This document shows positions 31,227 to 40,835 of a stretch of DNA of 64,000 nt, piece by piece. Made by a program: the position numbers and the translations under genes. Positions within the stretch are counted from its first letter, which is position 1, and each line of letters begins with the position of its first letter. The stretch lies in contig CM066048.1 of the NCBI GenBank assembly GCA_033557465.1, positions 16,034,305-16,098,304 of the forward strand. Direction: 5' to 3'. The DNA comes from Ichthyophis bannanicus. Taxonomy: Eukaryota > Chordata > Amphibia > Gymnophiona > Ichthyophiidae. The notes beneath the pieces were generated by a model. The model was given only the letters and a program-made list of their open reading frames with translations. It did no database searches and was not told the origin of the DNA.

Positions 31227-32700
31227 AGGCTGCTCGGGACATGAATTTGGAGCATTCCCGAATACCAGATGTTAAGGCCAGGAACCTCCGCAAAGGTTCC
31301 TCGGACAGTCCAGCAGAGAATCCGGCTAGCTCTTTAGCCAGGTCTCGGAGATACATGCCCATGTATAGCTGGTAGGTCTGGACACGACAAGCCAGCATAG
31401 AGCCCTGGAAACACTTCTTACCAAGGCCATCCAGGTTACGGGCCTCCCTGCCAGGGGGCACCGAGGAGTGCATTTTCTGGCTCTTCAGCCGATGCATGGC
31501 CGATTCCACTACCATGGAATGGTGTGGTAGCTGTGCTTTTTGGAAGCCAGGACTCTTGCGGACTCGATAGATGGAATCGACCCGCTTGCTCAATACCGGC
31601 GACGAGGCCGGACTCTCCCACATGCGGAAGAGTAGTCGTTCCAGCATGGGAGGCACCGGTACAGTAAAGTGCTCCCGGGCGGGAGAGTCGTACTGAAGGG
31701 CGTCGAGCTCTTCGGCTCGAGGCTCCTCCTCGGGATCCGCCGGGAAGGCCAAAGCCTTGGCCATATCCCTGACGAAGTCCGAGAACCGGGCATCCTCCGG
31801 AGGGGACTGTTTCCGAGGTTCGGACTCAGGTGAGTCCGAGGGGACACACCGAGTCCGAAAGGAATCAGGTGACTCCTCCTCTTCAGACTCCCAGACCGAC
31901 TCCGAGGAGGAATCAGTGGGGTCGGCTCGGGCAGGCGGAGGCGTCGGCCGCCCCGACGCCAAGGGAGTCGGCGGCGACGACCTCGGTCCCGAACGGGAGG
32001 CCGAGGGTGACCTCGACCGAGGATCGACTCGAGTTCGCATGGACTCGAGGATCGGCTCGGTCTCCGGGGTCGACTTAGACGTCGACGTCACGGCGGTCGG
32101 GGCAGCGGCGCCAGCGAGGCTAGCGATCAGTGCCCGCTGCTGGTCCATGAAGGCAGATAGTCTGCTCTCCAAGGCCGTCAACCTGAGTCCGACCTCAGGT
32201 GACCCAGCAGTCCCCGACGTCGGACCTCTCGGAGGCGAGTCCAGAAGGACCACAGGTCTTACCCGAGCAGGCAACTCCGACTCCAGGCGAGGTCGCTTCG
32301 GGAGGTGCTCCTTCTCCAAAGACCCGGGACGGCCGTCGGGGCTATGCGACCTGGCCCTCGCGGAGCCAGGAGCGTCCACCGACGCCGCCCTCGCGGGTTT
32401 TGTCTTCCGTCGATGGTCTCCGGAGGGAGAACCCCTGTCGGAGGAGCTTCGGCGATGTTCAGAGCTGGAGCCTCTGGATGCCGAGGCCTCCGACGAGGTC
32501 CGGGTACGGCTGGGGTCAGCGAAGATTCTATCCCGCTGATGCCGCCGACTCCTCAACGCTTTGGAGGACATTTTGCCACAGGCTCCACAGATCATTTCTT
32601 CATGATCCGGGCCCAGGCAGCGGAGGCAATTATCGTGTGTGTCAGTGAGTGACATATTTCTGTCACACTGACCACACCGCTTGAAACCACTGGCAGCCAT
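30805..32700 (-). CDS. DIRS gag (B), about 631 aa
   Basis: The first frame of element B. The open frame extends up to 33066 into the terminal repeat. The ATG at 32700 is preferred because all related copies keep a methionine there, just before the cysteine/histidine block: C9xxC12, H22, C25xxC28, H33, C38xxC41 (CGQCDRN ... DTHDNCLRCLGPDH). A charged, serine/arginine-rich region comes next. The conserved middle domain ('TYQLYMGMYLRDLAKELAGF') and a lysine/glutamine-rich C-terminus follow. Expected to bind and package element RNA. No stop or shift is seen. Confidence 0.85.
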   Translation of the reverse strand: MAASGFKRCGQCDRNMSLTDTHDNCLRCLGPDHEEMICGACGKMSSKALRSRRHQRDRIFADPSRTRTSSEASASRGSSSEHRRSSSDRGSPSGDHRRKTKPARAASVDAPGSARARSHSPDGRPGSLEKEHLPKRPRLESELPARVRPVVLLDSPPRGPTSGTAGSPEVGLRLTALESRLSAFMDQQRALIASLAGAAAPTAVTSTSKSTPETEPILESMRTRVDPRSRSPSASRSGPRSSPPTPLASGRPTPPPARADPTDSSSESVWESEEEESPDSFRTRCVPSDSPESEPRKQSPPEDARFSDFVRDMAKALAFPADPEEEPRAEELDALQYDSPAREHFTVPVPPMLERLLFRMWESPASSPVLSKRVDSIYRVRKSPGFQKAQLPHHSMVVESAMHRLKSQKMHSSVPPGREARNLDGLGKKCFQGSMLACRVQTYQLYMGMYLRDLAKELAGFSAGLSEEPLRRFLALTSGIRECSKFMSRAAYDGFEASARVAAAGIGARRQAWLQSSDLEPWVQDKLVDVPCRGENLFGKPMAEKAAQIETETLTRTRLSRKTSAPSQKKKGSGKKSFYPRKAAAYKHYPQYQAPPAPQQGQQAKGRGNGSRRQQAPKPAPPAPAQQGGGF

Positions 32701-32929
32701 CGGGGGAAAAAGGGCCCCTGCAAGGTCAAAGGACCGGGCTGCCAGGGAAAAATCGAAAACGAAACTGACTAAAATCAGAAAAACCGAAAAATAAGGGAAG
32801 GACTCGCAACGGCGTCGCGAGTCCTGGCAGGAAAACGACCGGCGTCGAACCGAATTGAAAAACGAGTAAAACTCACGAAAATCAACTTTTTTAGCGGGGA
32901 CACGACGGGTACGTCTGTAGGGCTCCGCG

Positions 32930-33103
32930 GAAAAAAGAAGACTGGCTAAGATGGCACCCTTGGGCGGGAAGGCGACCGCGCATGCGTGCTGCAATTCCCA
33001 AAGGCTTTCTGTGAAAGCTGGGGAAAATTGCTCCGCGAGGGCTCCGTCGGCGCCGACGTCACCCATATGTGAGGACTGACTTCCTGCTTGGTCCTGGAGA
33101 AGC
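32930..33103 (-). repeat. DIRS B right inverted terminal repeat
   Basis: Inverse of 27351-27545, ending 'gcttggtcctggagaagc'. The downstream 'ctaatttaaccttcctccag' belongs to element C. Confidence 0.9.
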
Positions 33104-33167
33104 CTAATTTAACCTTCCTCCAGTCCAGTCCCGGAATCCTTTGGGATGTAACAGAGCAGTGAAACAA
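33104..33167 (-). repeat. DIRS C internal complementary region, second half
   Basis: 'ccttcctccagtccagtccc' then 'ggaatcctttgggatg' is the stored inverse of the right outer end of C (compare the inverse of 38440-38478). It continues the half at 27300-27350 across element B. Confidence 0.75.
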
Positions 33168-34364
33168 TCAACGGGAGGGCCCTGCTAGCCCCGCCTGAAG
33201 CACTGCCGAACCAAACCAGGTATCTCTTTCCACCTGCACATCCAGACGGTAATGCTTTACAAAGGAGTGAGAAGACGACCACGTCGCTGCCTTACACATT
33301 TCTTCCACTGGTACCAGGCTACACTCCACCCAAGACGTGGCTTGCGCCCTAGTGGAATGAGCCCTCAATCCGTCCGGAACCTGATGGCCTCGCAAAAGAT
33401 ACGCTGATGCTATCGCATCTTTCAACCGCTGAGCAATCGAGCCCTTAGAGGCCGCTTCTCCTCGTCGAGCCCCCGCAAACAGAACGAACAATCTGTCCGA
33501 CTTACGAAAACTAGCTGTCCTAGCGATATACTGCTTCAAGGCCCGCTTAATATCTAAGCGATGCAGTTGATCTGCAACTTGATCCTCTCTCTTGGTTGTG
33601 AAAACCGGCAAAGACACCACTTGGTTTACATGAAAACCCGAAACTACCTTGGGCAAAAAAGATGGCACTGTCCGCAACACTACCGTAAAATCCGAGGAGG
33701 ACAGAAAAGACCTTCCACAGGACAATGCCTGCAACTCCAACATTCGCCGTGCCGACGCAATAGCTACCAGAAACACCACCTTTAGGGTCAGATCTTTCAA
33801 CGTCGATGTTGCCAAGGGCTCAAATGGCACTTTCCCCAATGCCTCCAAGACCAAGGGCAGATCCCAGGACGGTACTAGTCGCCTATGCGGCGGTCTCAAC
33901 ACCACCACTGCTCGCAAAAACTGCTTCACATCTGCATGACTACCCAGGGAATGGCCTTGCACTTTCCCCCTGTAACAGGCCAGAGCTGCCAACTGAACCT
34001 TTAACGACGACGCCACTAAGCCCTTCTGAAACCAGTCCTGTAAAAATGCCAACACTTGCGGCACTGACGCTTTTAAAGGAACCACTTCTCTTTCTTTACA
34101 CCATGCTTCAAAAATGCGCCACACTCTAATATACGCTAGAGATGTAGACTTCCATTTCGCTTTCAGAAGGGTCGCTATCACCGCCCCCGAATAACCCCTC
34201 AACTTCAACCTAGTCCGTTCAATAGCCAGGCCATAAGCGAGAATCGATCCACTTGGGGCATGAATAGAGGACCCTGAGACAAAAGGTCCTTCTGCACCGG
34301 CAGCTTCCAGGGAACCGCTACCAAGAGCCGTACCAAGTCCACGTACCACGGCCTTCGAGGCCAA
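33168..34364 (-). CDS. DIRS tyrosine recombinase (C), 398 aa, open
   Basis: A complete-looking tyrosine recombinase of a second DIRS lineage, clearly diverged from A and B. The N-terminal core is at about residues 60-170 ('SLAYIRVWRIFEAWCKER'). The catalytic domain has the first arginine in 'AIASARRMLELQALSCGRS' (about 207), the H-x-x-R box as HSTR in 'GLRAHSTRAQATSWVE' (about 336), and the tyrosine in 'SFVKHYRLDVQVERD' (about 375). No stop or shift. The frame overlaps the RNase H frame by about 160 bp, so its true start may be a later methionine. Integration of circular DNA without target duplication is the family role. Confidence 0.85.
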   Translation of the reverse strand: MASKAVVRGLGTALGSGSLEAAGAEGPFVSGSSIHAPSGSILAYGLAIERTRLKLRGYSGAVIATLLKAKWKSTSLAYIRVWRIFEAWCKEREVVPLKASVPQVLAFLQDWFQKGLVASSLKVQLAALACYRGKVQGHSLGSHADVKQFLRAVVVLRPPHRRLVPSWDLPLVLEALGKVPFEPLATSTLKDLTLKVVFLVAIASARRMLELQALSCGRSFLSSSDFTVVLRTVPSFLPKVVSGFHVNQVVSLPVFTTKREDQVADQLHRLDIKRALKQYIARTASFRKSDRLFVLFAGARRGEAASKGSIAQRLKDAIASAYLLRGHQVPDGLRAHSTRAQATSWVECSLVPVEEMCKAATWSSSHSFVKHYRLDVQVERDTWFGSAVLQAGLAGPSR

Positions 34365-37327
34365 TCTGGAGCAATGAGGATTACTCGCCCCTTATGACGC
34401 TCGATGCGCTGCAACACTCTCCCGATTAACACCCACGGAGGAAACACGTACAGACATTGTTCTTGCGGCCACCCTTGCACCAGGGCATCTAGTCCCTCGG
34501 ACATTCTCTCTCTTCTCCTGCTGAAGAACCAACTGACCTTTGCTGACTGAAAAGTCACCATGAGATCCATGACCAGTGGCCTCCAGCGCTGCACCAGCAA
34601 CGCTAAAACTTCCGGATGACGTACCCACTCCCCAGGGTCTACCTTCACGCGACTCAAGAAATCGGCCTGCACATTGTCCACTCCCACGATGTGCGCTGCC
34701 GACACGGCCACCAGATTCCGTTCTGCCCATTCGAACAAGCTGTCTGCCTCGGATTCCAGTGCTACACTGCTGATGCCTCCCTGCCGGTTTATGTAAGCCA
34801 CCGCCGTCGCGTTGTCCGAGAATACACGAATGGCCTTCCTTTGAAGATATGGGCGAAACTCTCTTAACGCCAATGCCGCCGCTCTCAACTGCAACCTGTT
34901 GATCGACCAAGTCTTTTCTTGGGCGGACCACTCCCCTTGGGCTATTCGACCTAGGCAATGGGCTCCCCAGCCCTGAAGACTGGCATCTGTGGTCAACGCT
35001 ATCCACGCTGGAGCTTCCAACGACGTGCCCTGTTCCAAATTCTCCGGACTCAACCACCAATGCAGGGCTTGACGAGTCTGAGGTGGGCAGACCAACCTCC
35101 AAGACAGGGAATACCTTTGATGAGACCATCTTCTCAACAACGCTCTCTGCAACGGCGTCATGTGGGCCCGCGCCCACGGCACCAACTCCAGCGTCGCCGC
35201 CATGGTCCCTAACACCCGTACATACTCTCAGGCGGTGGGACAGCGCATGCTGAGAAACCGAGCGATTAACCGCCGAAATGCAAGGCTCCGCTGATGAGGG
35301 AGAAAGATGCGACCAACGCTCGTGTCGAAGCGGACCCCCAGATATTCTAGGTTTTGAGTCGGCTCCAACTTGCTCTTTGCTACGTTGATCACCCAACCAA
35401 GACTCTGGAGCAACGAAACCACTTTGGCCGTAGCAGTCACACTCTCCGCTCGAGACTTCGCCCTTATCAACCAATCGTCCAGATACGGGTGCACCAGCAC
35501 TCCGTCTTTTCGCAAGGCCGCTGCCACGACCACCATCACCTTGGTAAATGTACGTGGTGCCGTTGCCAGACCAAAAGGAAGGGCTTGAAATTGATAATGC
35601 CCCATCGGCACTGCAAACCTGAGGAATCTCTGATGCTCCCGCCTTATTGGAATATGAAGGTAGGCCTCCGACAGGTCTAAGGACATCAAAAACTCCCCTT
35701 TTCTCACGGCTACAATAACCGACCTGAGGGTCTCCATTCGAAAATGCGATACTCGAAGACAGCGATTTACCTTTTTTAGGTCTAGAATGGGGCGCCAAGA
35801 ACCTTCTTTCTTTGGCACTACAAAGTAAATGGAGTATCGACCACTTCCTAACTGGTTGACAGGAACTGGCACAACCGCCTTGAGCGCCAGCAGCCGTTGT
35901 ACCGTCTCCTGTACTGCCTTGCGCTTCTCACTTGCCTTGCACGGGGACTGAACGAAAGAATCGCACACCGGCCGTTGCATCTCCAATGCATAACCTTCTC
36001 GAATCACCTCTAACACCCACTGATCGGAAGTGAGTCGGGCCCAGGCAGGGTAAAATTCCCACAACAGACCTCCCACAGGAACCACCTCCCCCTGGACCCT
36101 CCTGACTTCATTGTGCCTTTCTGAAAGTGGAGGAAGAGGACGCAGGTGTAAAATCCCTGCTTGCCCCTCGAAACCCCCGAAAAAACTTTGGCCATGAGAA
36201 GGAAAACGTCCTCGTTGCCCCTGACCAAACCTCGGGTTTTGAAACCGGCGAAAATCCCGCTGCTGCCCCCGCAGACCGGGCCCGGACCGCCCCTGCTTTT
36301 GCTTGTCCTCTGGCAACCTACCTCCCTTGGAATCTCCTAAATCCTTCACTAACTTTTCCAAATCCTCACCAAAAAGTAACTTGCCGCGGAAAGGAAGTTT
36401 ACTCAACCTCGCTTTAGACGAGCCATCCGCTGCCCAATTTCGCAGCCAAAGACACCTCCTTCCCGCTACTACCGAAGCCATAGTCGTCGCTAATCTGTGG
36501 ATCAGATCATAATGAATATCGGCCAGGTACGCCGCGCCGGACTCTAACCTGGACGCCTCCTCGGTCTCTTCCATCGAGCTCTCCACCTGAATGCGCTGCG
36601 CCCACCGCAAACAGGCTCGTGCTACCCAAGCTCCACAGATAGAGGCTTGCAGGGATAACGCATTTGCCTCAAAAACTTGCTTTAGCAAAGTCTCTAACTT
36701 ACGATCCTGCGCATCCTTGAGCACCGCCGAACCTTCTACTGGGATGGTAGTTTTTTTAGTTACCGCCGACATGGCCGCATCTAACTTTGGAGCTTTAAAC
36801 AGCTCCCGATCCTGATCCATCAGCGGGTAAAGCCGCGACATCACTCTAGATCCCTTAAGTACGGCCTCTGGCATATCCCATTCTTCCTGAATCATTTCCT
36901 TAAAAACCCTGTGCACCGGGAAAGCTCTCTGCGTCTTACGAAAAGCCTGCAGCAAAGGGTCCTCCAGGGCTGCATCCTCAGCCGGACCTCCCGCTGGCAT
37001 GTTCAGAGTCTTAAAGGACTCCGCTATAAGAGCCGGCAATTCCTTCCTACGGAACACTCGGACCACTCTAGCCTGATCTTCTTGATCCTTAATCTCACCT
37101 TCCTCAAGATCCTCCTCCAGTCCCTCATCAAGAACCACGTCCTCTGCGTGAATGTCCTCTGACAGGACCGACTGCTCAGAGCAATCCCCATCAATTCTGG
37201 CCCGCTTCAGCAGCCCTCCAACAACGTCCGCCGTGCAAGGAAAACCTGACCTGTTTCCACTAAGCCCCTCTCCGGAAGGCCCTGCTATCGGGCCCCCCTG
37301 AGGGCTGTCCAACACCTTCTGGATCAA
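34205..37327 (-). pseudogene. DIRS gag-RT-RNase H frame (C), one in-frame stop
   Basis: One register carries the gag C-terminal half, RT and RNase H. Gag blocks: 'KLPFRGKLLFGEDLEKLVKD' (about 36390). RT blocks: 'SWRPILDLKKVNRCLRVSHF', 'FLMSLDLSEAYLHIPIRRE', 'QALPFGLATAPRTFTKVM' and the active site 'VHPYLDDWLIRAKSRAES' (about 35480). A single TGA stop at 35243-35245 (after 'MRCPTA') precedes the RNase H part 'TTDASLQGWGAHCLG' and 'VFSDNATAVAYINRQGG'. In A, B and D gag and RT are in different registers; here they appear fused. Apart from that stop and a shift at the gag N-terminus, the frame is open for over 1000 codons. Confidence 0.8.
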
Positions 37328-37610
37328 AGTTTAAAAAATCAGATGAAAATATAGCCGCCAAACCCCCCGAAGTAGGTAGTTGCGACAGCAGAGGAGCTTG
37401 CGCCCCCGAAGTACTGGGCAGCGATTCAGGAGCCGGCAGAGGGGCAAGAATGGGCTCAAGCACCTCCAGCAAGCTCCCCTTTTCGGCCCCCACCGCCTCC
37501 GCTGGCAGATCTGCAGTGCCAGCCTCATGACTGCAGCCCCTACACACTCCCTCAGGAGATACCGAACTCTTCCTGGCTCCACACAACAGACAGAGCTGCT
37601 TGGCAGGCAC
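37260..37610 (-). pseudogene. DIRS gag N-terminus (C)
   Basis: It starts at an ATG ending at 37610 with 'MPAKQLCLLCGARKSSVSPE' followed by GVCRGC, that is a CxxC ... CxxC zinc-like block. It continues as an acidic, proline-rich region. The frame shifts somewhere in 37260-37327 into the long gag-RT register. A similar block ('CLTCGKQCASSPDSGLCSSC') occurs in family E near 47100, so this gag N-terminus distinguishes the C/D/E lineage from A/B. Confidence 0.7.
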
Positions 37611-38299
37611 GCTGTGCCCAGTTAGAAAAAAAGACTTATCCGAGTCTTTTTTTTTCCCCCCCCCAATGAGACTGCCTGGTCAAACTTGTCCCCCCAGACA
37701 AAAATCTGAAGCAAAGTGGCAAAAACGAAGCTATCTGAGCTGTCTATAGGCCTCAGAAGTCCTCCAACTGAAAACGGCGATTTTCCGGCTCAAATCACAT
37801 GCAGCGCGGCCTGCCCTGTCATAAAAATGAAAACGCTGCCGAAAACAGCTCCTTACCTCTCGGTGATTGGCAAACTGCTGTGCCTTCGTGATATGAGCTC
37901 CTCTGTCCCCGGCAGCCTCCGGACTGCAGAAATCACCGCAGCGGAAACAACTCCCGGTACAGCACACCAAAGGGCAGGCAGGCCCTCTGCGCACTAAGCA
38001 AAACTGCTTGCTGACTCCCGTGTCAGATCGTTAAGACCGGGTAAGCAGCCGCGGATCCTCTCCTCCAGCCTGCTTCTAGGAAGATGCCGGCTCCCAACTC
38101 TCCCCAGAAGACAGAAGAATGAAAATAAAAAAGGAAAAGGACCTGAGGACCTCAGAGCCACCAACGGTCAGAATTATGTGCTCTCCAGGCAGAATATCAA
38201 TTAAACTTTAAATAGCTCTCTTGAACAAACAAACCCCTATGCTCCTACTCTTTTTTTTTTTTTTAACCAAATTCTGCTTAATTGTTCCTCAAGTGAGCC
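37611..38299 (-). other. DIRS C 5' leader
   Basis: Non-coding DNA between gag and the right terminal repeat of C. It has homopolymer tracts at 37647-37664 (T then C) and 38250-38264 (T). No domain or ORF of interest. Confidence 0.6.
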
Positions 38300-38478
38300 C
38301 TGAAATCCCTGGGCTCACCACCTCAGTAGCTGCTTTGGAGACTGATAGCTGGTGAGAAGAGGAGGTACTGGTGCTTATATACCAGTGACATCACAACCAT
38401 GAAGTTTCTCAGTCTCCAAAGCTGCTGGATGAGGTTGACAACCCCAAGGATTCCGGGACTAGACTGAAGGGACGATCA
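38300..38478 (-). repeat. DIRS C right inverted terminal repeat
   Basis: 'gctggtgagaagaggaggta' then 'ctggtgcttatataccagtg' appears here as one piece. Its inverse is split in the left repeat at 18152/26987 by element A2. It also contains a short internal palindrome-like pair ('agctgctttggagactgata' and 'tctcagtctccaaagctgct'). Confidence 0.85.
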
Positions 38479-38479
38479 G

Positions 38480-38850
38480 GAATGGCGCATGCACCTGAGG
38501 AAGAAAAAAATTGGAAAAAAAGAACTAAATATATATATATATTTTTTTTTTTTTTTTAAAGAAAGAAAGAAGAACCGGCGGTACCGGTATAGCGTCGAGG
38601 AAGGCAGACGCGACCACAAAAAAGGAGGAGGAAAACTTTTCTGCGGTGACAGGAACAACGACCTGCTGGCTCTGCAGAAAACGAAGAACTGGAGAGAGGC
38701 AGTTGGGAAAGACGGGAAGGCAGCATGCAAGCGCTGTGGGATGCTCCCAAAAGCTTTCTAATTGGACGCTGCGGAGCGTTCCCGCTCAGGCTCCGTCGGT
38801 ACCGATGATACCCATATGTGAAGACTACATTCCTGCTTGTTCCTGGACAT
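38480..38850 (-). repeat. DIRS A1 5' leader and right inverted terminal repeat (detached end)
   Basis: It matches 26636-26986 of copy A2 ('ggcggtaccggtat', 'gaaggcagacgcgac', 'gatacccatatgtgaagact') and is the inverse of 8566-8730. Its leader begins where A1 stops at 18008, so it is the missing 5' end of A1, displaced by 20.5 kb of nested insertions. It includes (TA)n and T tracts at 38527-38558. Confidence 0.8.
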
Positions 38851-39719
38851 AATTGATTATCTAATAGGCTGACATGGGACATCCACGCAAGCTGTGGGAC
38901 TAGGCTCAGCAGGGAATGCCAGAGCCAGAACTGATTTTACCCCCACTTTGTCTATAGACTTAATAGCTCCAGTCAGGCCAGTCCCAGAGCTGGTTCAAGG
39001 TGTTGGCATCTTAGGTAAAGCTTAAGTTATACACCCCTCCCCCCTTATTGTCAAAATCCATTGTTTAGTTCCGAATGCCCTGCTCTTTGCCACCGTGCCC
39101 CCTTCCCTCCCCCCCCCCCCCCCCAAGCTAAGTGACCGGCTAGTTTTCCTGATGGCTGGGCCAGCCATAGCTCCAGTTTCTCTAAGAAAAGCAGGAAGTC
39201 CACATGGGCAATAGGGGTAAAACCAGGACTGGCTAAAGCCTATCCTTTAGGATAAAGAGCTTGGTGATGGATCCATATTTACAAATGCCTTTAAAAGGAT
39301 CTCCCTGAAGAGTACAATCACTGCGTATAATGAGACCTGCAGGAGGCCATGTGCAGCTGTTGAGACTCATACTCGCTCAATTACCTGGTCAAAGAACTGC
39401 ACCACAGATAAATTTCTTGGTAATTAATGAGGCTATTAAAACAAAATTGATTAAGGTTCATTGTGTTCTGTTTTTGCATCAAATTGCTGTAATGCAGAGC
39501 TGCTTTAGCACTGCAGCAAACTGGGCTGCTTGCTACTGCTTACAGGACCAACATCAGACTTATCTAGAGCTGATGGCAGACATGAGCTTTCAGGTCTCTA
39601 CCTCTGCATAAAATTGCATTTAGTTCCTGAAGAGAGATTAAGGTTTAATGGCTTTAAAGCTCTCTCAACAAAACTACCCCCCACCATTGGGTCTCTAAGG
39701 AAATTGCAGCCAATATTGT

Positions 39720-39960
39720 GTTGAACCTTAGAATCCCATGAGAGCAGCACACCGATGCATGCAAAGCAGGAACACAGCAGCTAAAAGTCATTTCTTCAGC
39801 GGAGCCCTGAATGGGCGTTACATCCATCCACATAAAGCACAAATATGGCAAAAGGAGAGCTGAAAAGTGGATCTTCATTACAGCCCTGCATAGGCATCAA
39901 ATTTATAAACGTAAAGCATGAACACAGCAGACAGCAGAGGTAAACTTTATCCCCAAAACA
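39720..39960. repeat. Degenerate tandem repeat, unit about 70 bp
   Basis: Units of roughly 65-75 bp share 'acacagcag', 'agctgaaaagt', 'acagccctg' and 'ataaagcac' type words (for example 39772-39835 versus 39858-39925), with only moderate similarity. An old minisatellite-like array is the likely reading. Confidence 0.4.
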
Positions 39961-40744
39961 TACCATAATGAACACAACGTGCATGAACAACCCCCCCACT
40001 AGAAATAAAAGATTTTAAACAGAAACAGTGCACACCAGAAGACGACAAGCTCAGAGCTTCAAGAATCAAGCCAGTAATCTTGTTTTTCCGATATCTATAT
40101 TCACACACTGGGAGATATGGACTTTAATTAAATACATCTTCTTCTCATGGTCAGTCTAAGCATTATATTTACATAAATCTGGGTACTTTTGTGCTGATCA
40201 TAACCAGAACACTATTTTTCTGATGCTGTCTAAATTAGAAATGGAACTTAAATAGCACTAAAATGAACAGGAGAGTTTATAAATACAGGGGCTACTGGCC
40301 ATAAGAAAATGGTGCTTTTTATTTTCAATAAAATGACAAAAAATAAGAAAACTTTAAACATAATGAAAAATGCAAGGTGACTAGAGTGAATCGAGAGGAA
40401 AGCTTATGTTTCACAGAGTAGGTAGTTCTGAAATCACTTTTCGTTAGCATGCCTGATAACGCCACAAAGAAAAACAACCACAATTCAGCTCCTTGCTCAA
40501 GTAGTTTCCTCAGTTAAATGTCGCCAATTAGGTGGCAAAAGCTGAGGTTATTAAGCTCCAGGAAGAATGCATCCTGCGCTCTATAGTCCGTTCTCCCTGT
40601 GCAGTGACAGAGCACATTCATTTAAAACAAAAAGTTATTTTTAAACTGCAGATCTGAGCTAGAAATCACAGAGCAGTTGCATAGAGGTAACTCAGAATGG
40701 CTCATTAGTAGATGTCAATACTCTGCCTATCAAACAGTCTAAGT

Positions 40745-40835
40745 CACCGGTGGGCAACTACTGTTCTCAGGGGCTACAGATTTCAGGGTAACCAAAATAT
40801 ACAGATTCATTCGTTTCTTAGAGCAGATATATGTG
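40745..40835. repeat. Possible old interspersed repeat
   Basis: 'caccggtgggcaactactg' followed by 'gttctcaggggctacagatt' and 'tcagggtaaccaaaatat' resembles a short repeat found in many vertebrates (GTGGGCAACT ... CTCAAGGGCC ... TTTTCAGGATA). Identification is from memory of the pattern and is weak. Confidence 0.35.

Larger units (their letters stand above)
27351..33103 (-). mobile_element. DIRS retrotransposon B, nearly intact
   Basis: A 5.75-kb complete DIRS on the minus strand with both terminal repeats (27351-27545 and 32930-33103), an internal complementary region (27615-27725), gag, an RT-RNase H frame and a recombinase. The coding frames overlap each other: gag with RT by about 420 bp, and RT-RNase H with recombinase by about 940 bp. 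This is the expected compact DIRS layout. Only one obvious lesion is seen in coding DNA, a 1-nt shift near 28440 in the recombinase. It is the youngest-looking DIRS in the window and sits inside element C. Confidence 0.9.
18009..38478 (-). mobile_element. DIRS retrotransposon C, inserted in A1 and entered by A2 and B
   Basis: A family-C element in three parts: 18009-18152, 26987-27350 and 33104-38478, summing to about 5.88 kb. Its left terminal repeat runs to 'tataagcactggtac' (18152) and picks up at 'ctcctcttctcaccag' (26987). The intact right repeat (38300-38478) shows these joined without a gap. Its internal complementary region is broken between 'gcaggtaa' (27348) and 'ctaatttaacc' (33104) by element B. 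Recombinase, RT-RNase H and gag lie at 33168-37610. Only two or three lesions are seen in coding DNA, so it is fairly young despite its guests. Confidence 0.8.
8566..38850 (-). mobile_element. DIRS retrotransposon A1, outermost host of the nested stack
   Basis: A minus-strand family-A DIRS in two parts, 8566-18008 and 38480-38850. The first part has the 3' terminal repeat, internal complementary region, recombinase, RNase H, RT and gag. It stops in the gag leader at about 18008, in the same place where 38480 begins with the remaining leader and 5' terminal repeat, as alignment to copy A2 (26590-26986) shows. The interval between them is a family-C DIRS with its own guests. Without all insertions A1 is about 5.69 kb, matching A2 (5.68 kb). 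Confidence 0.8.

Noticed and set aside
31757..32539. Plus-strand open frame (260 codons) over element B
   Set aside because: Antisense shadow of the arginine/serine-rich part of gag (30805-32700). No domain and no relation to known proteins.
38480..38850. An independent solo DIRS end
   Set aside because: Its leader starts at the point where A1 is broken at 18008, and it completes A1 to the expected 5.69 kb. It is the displaced A1 5' end.
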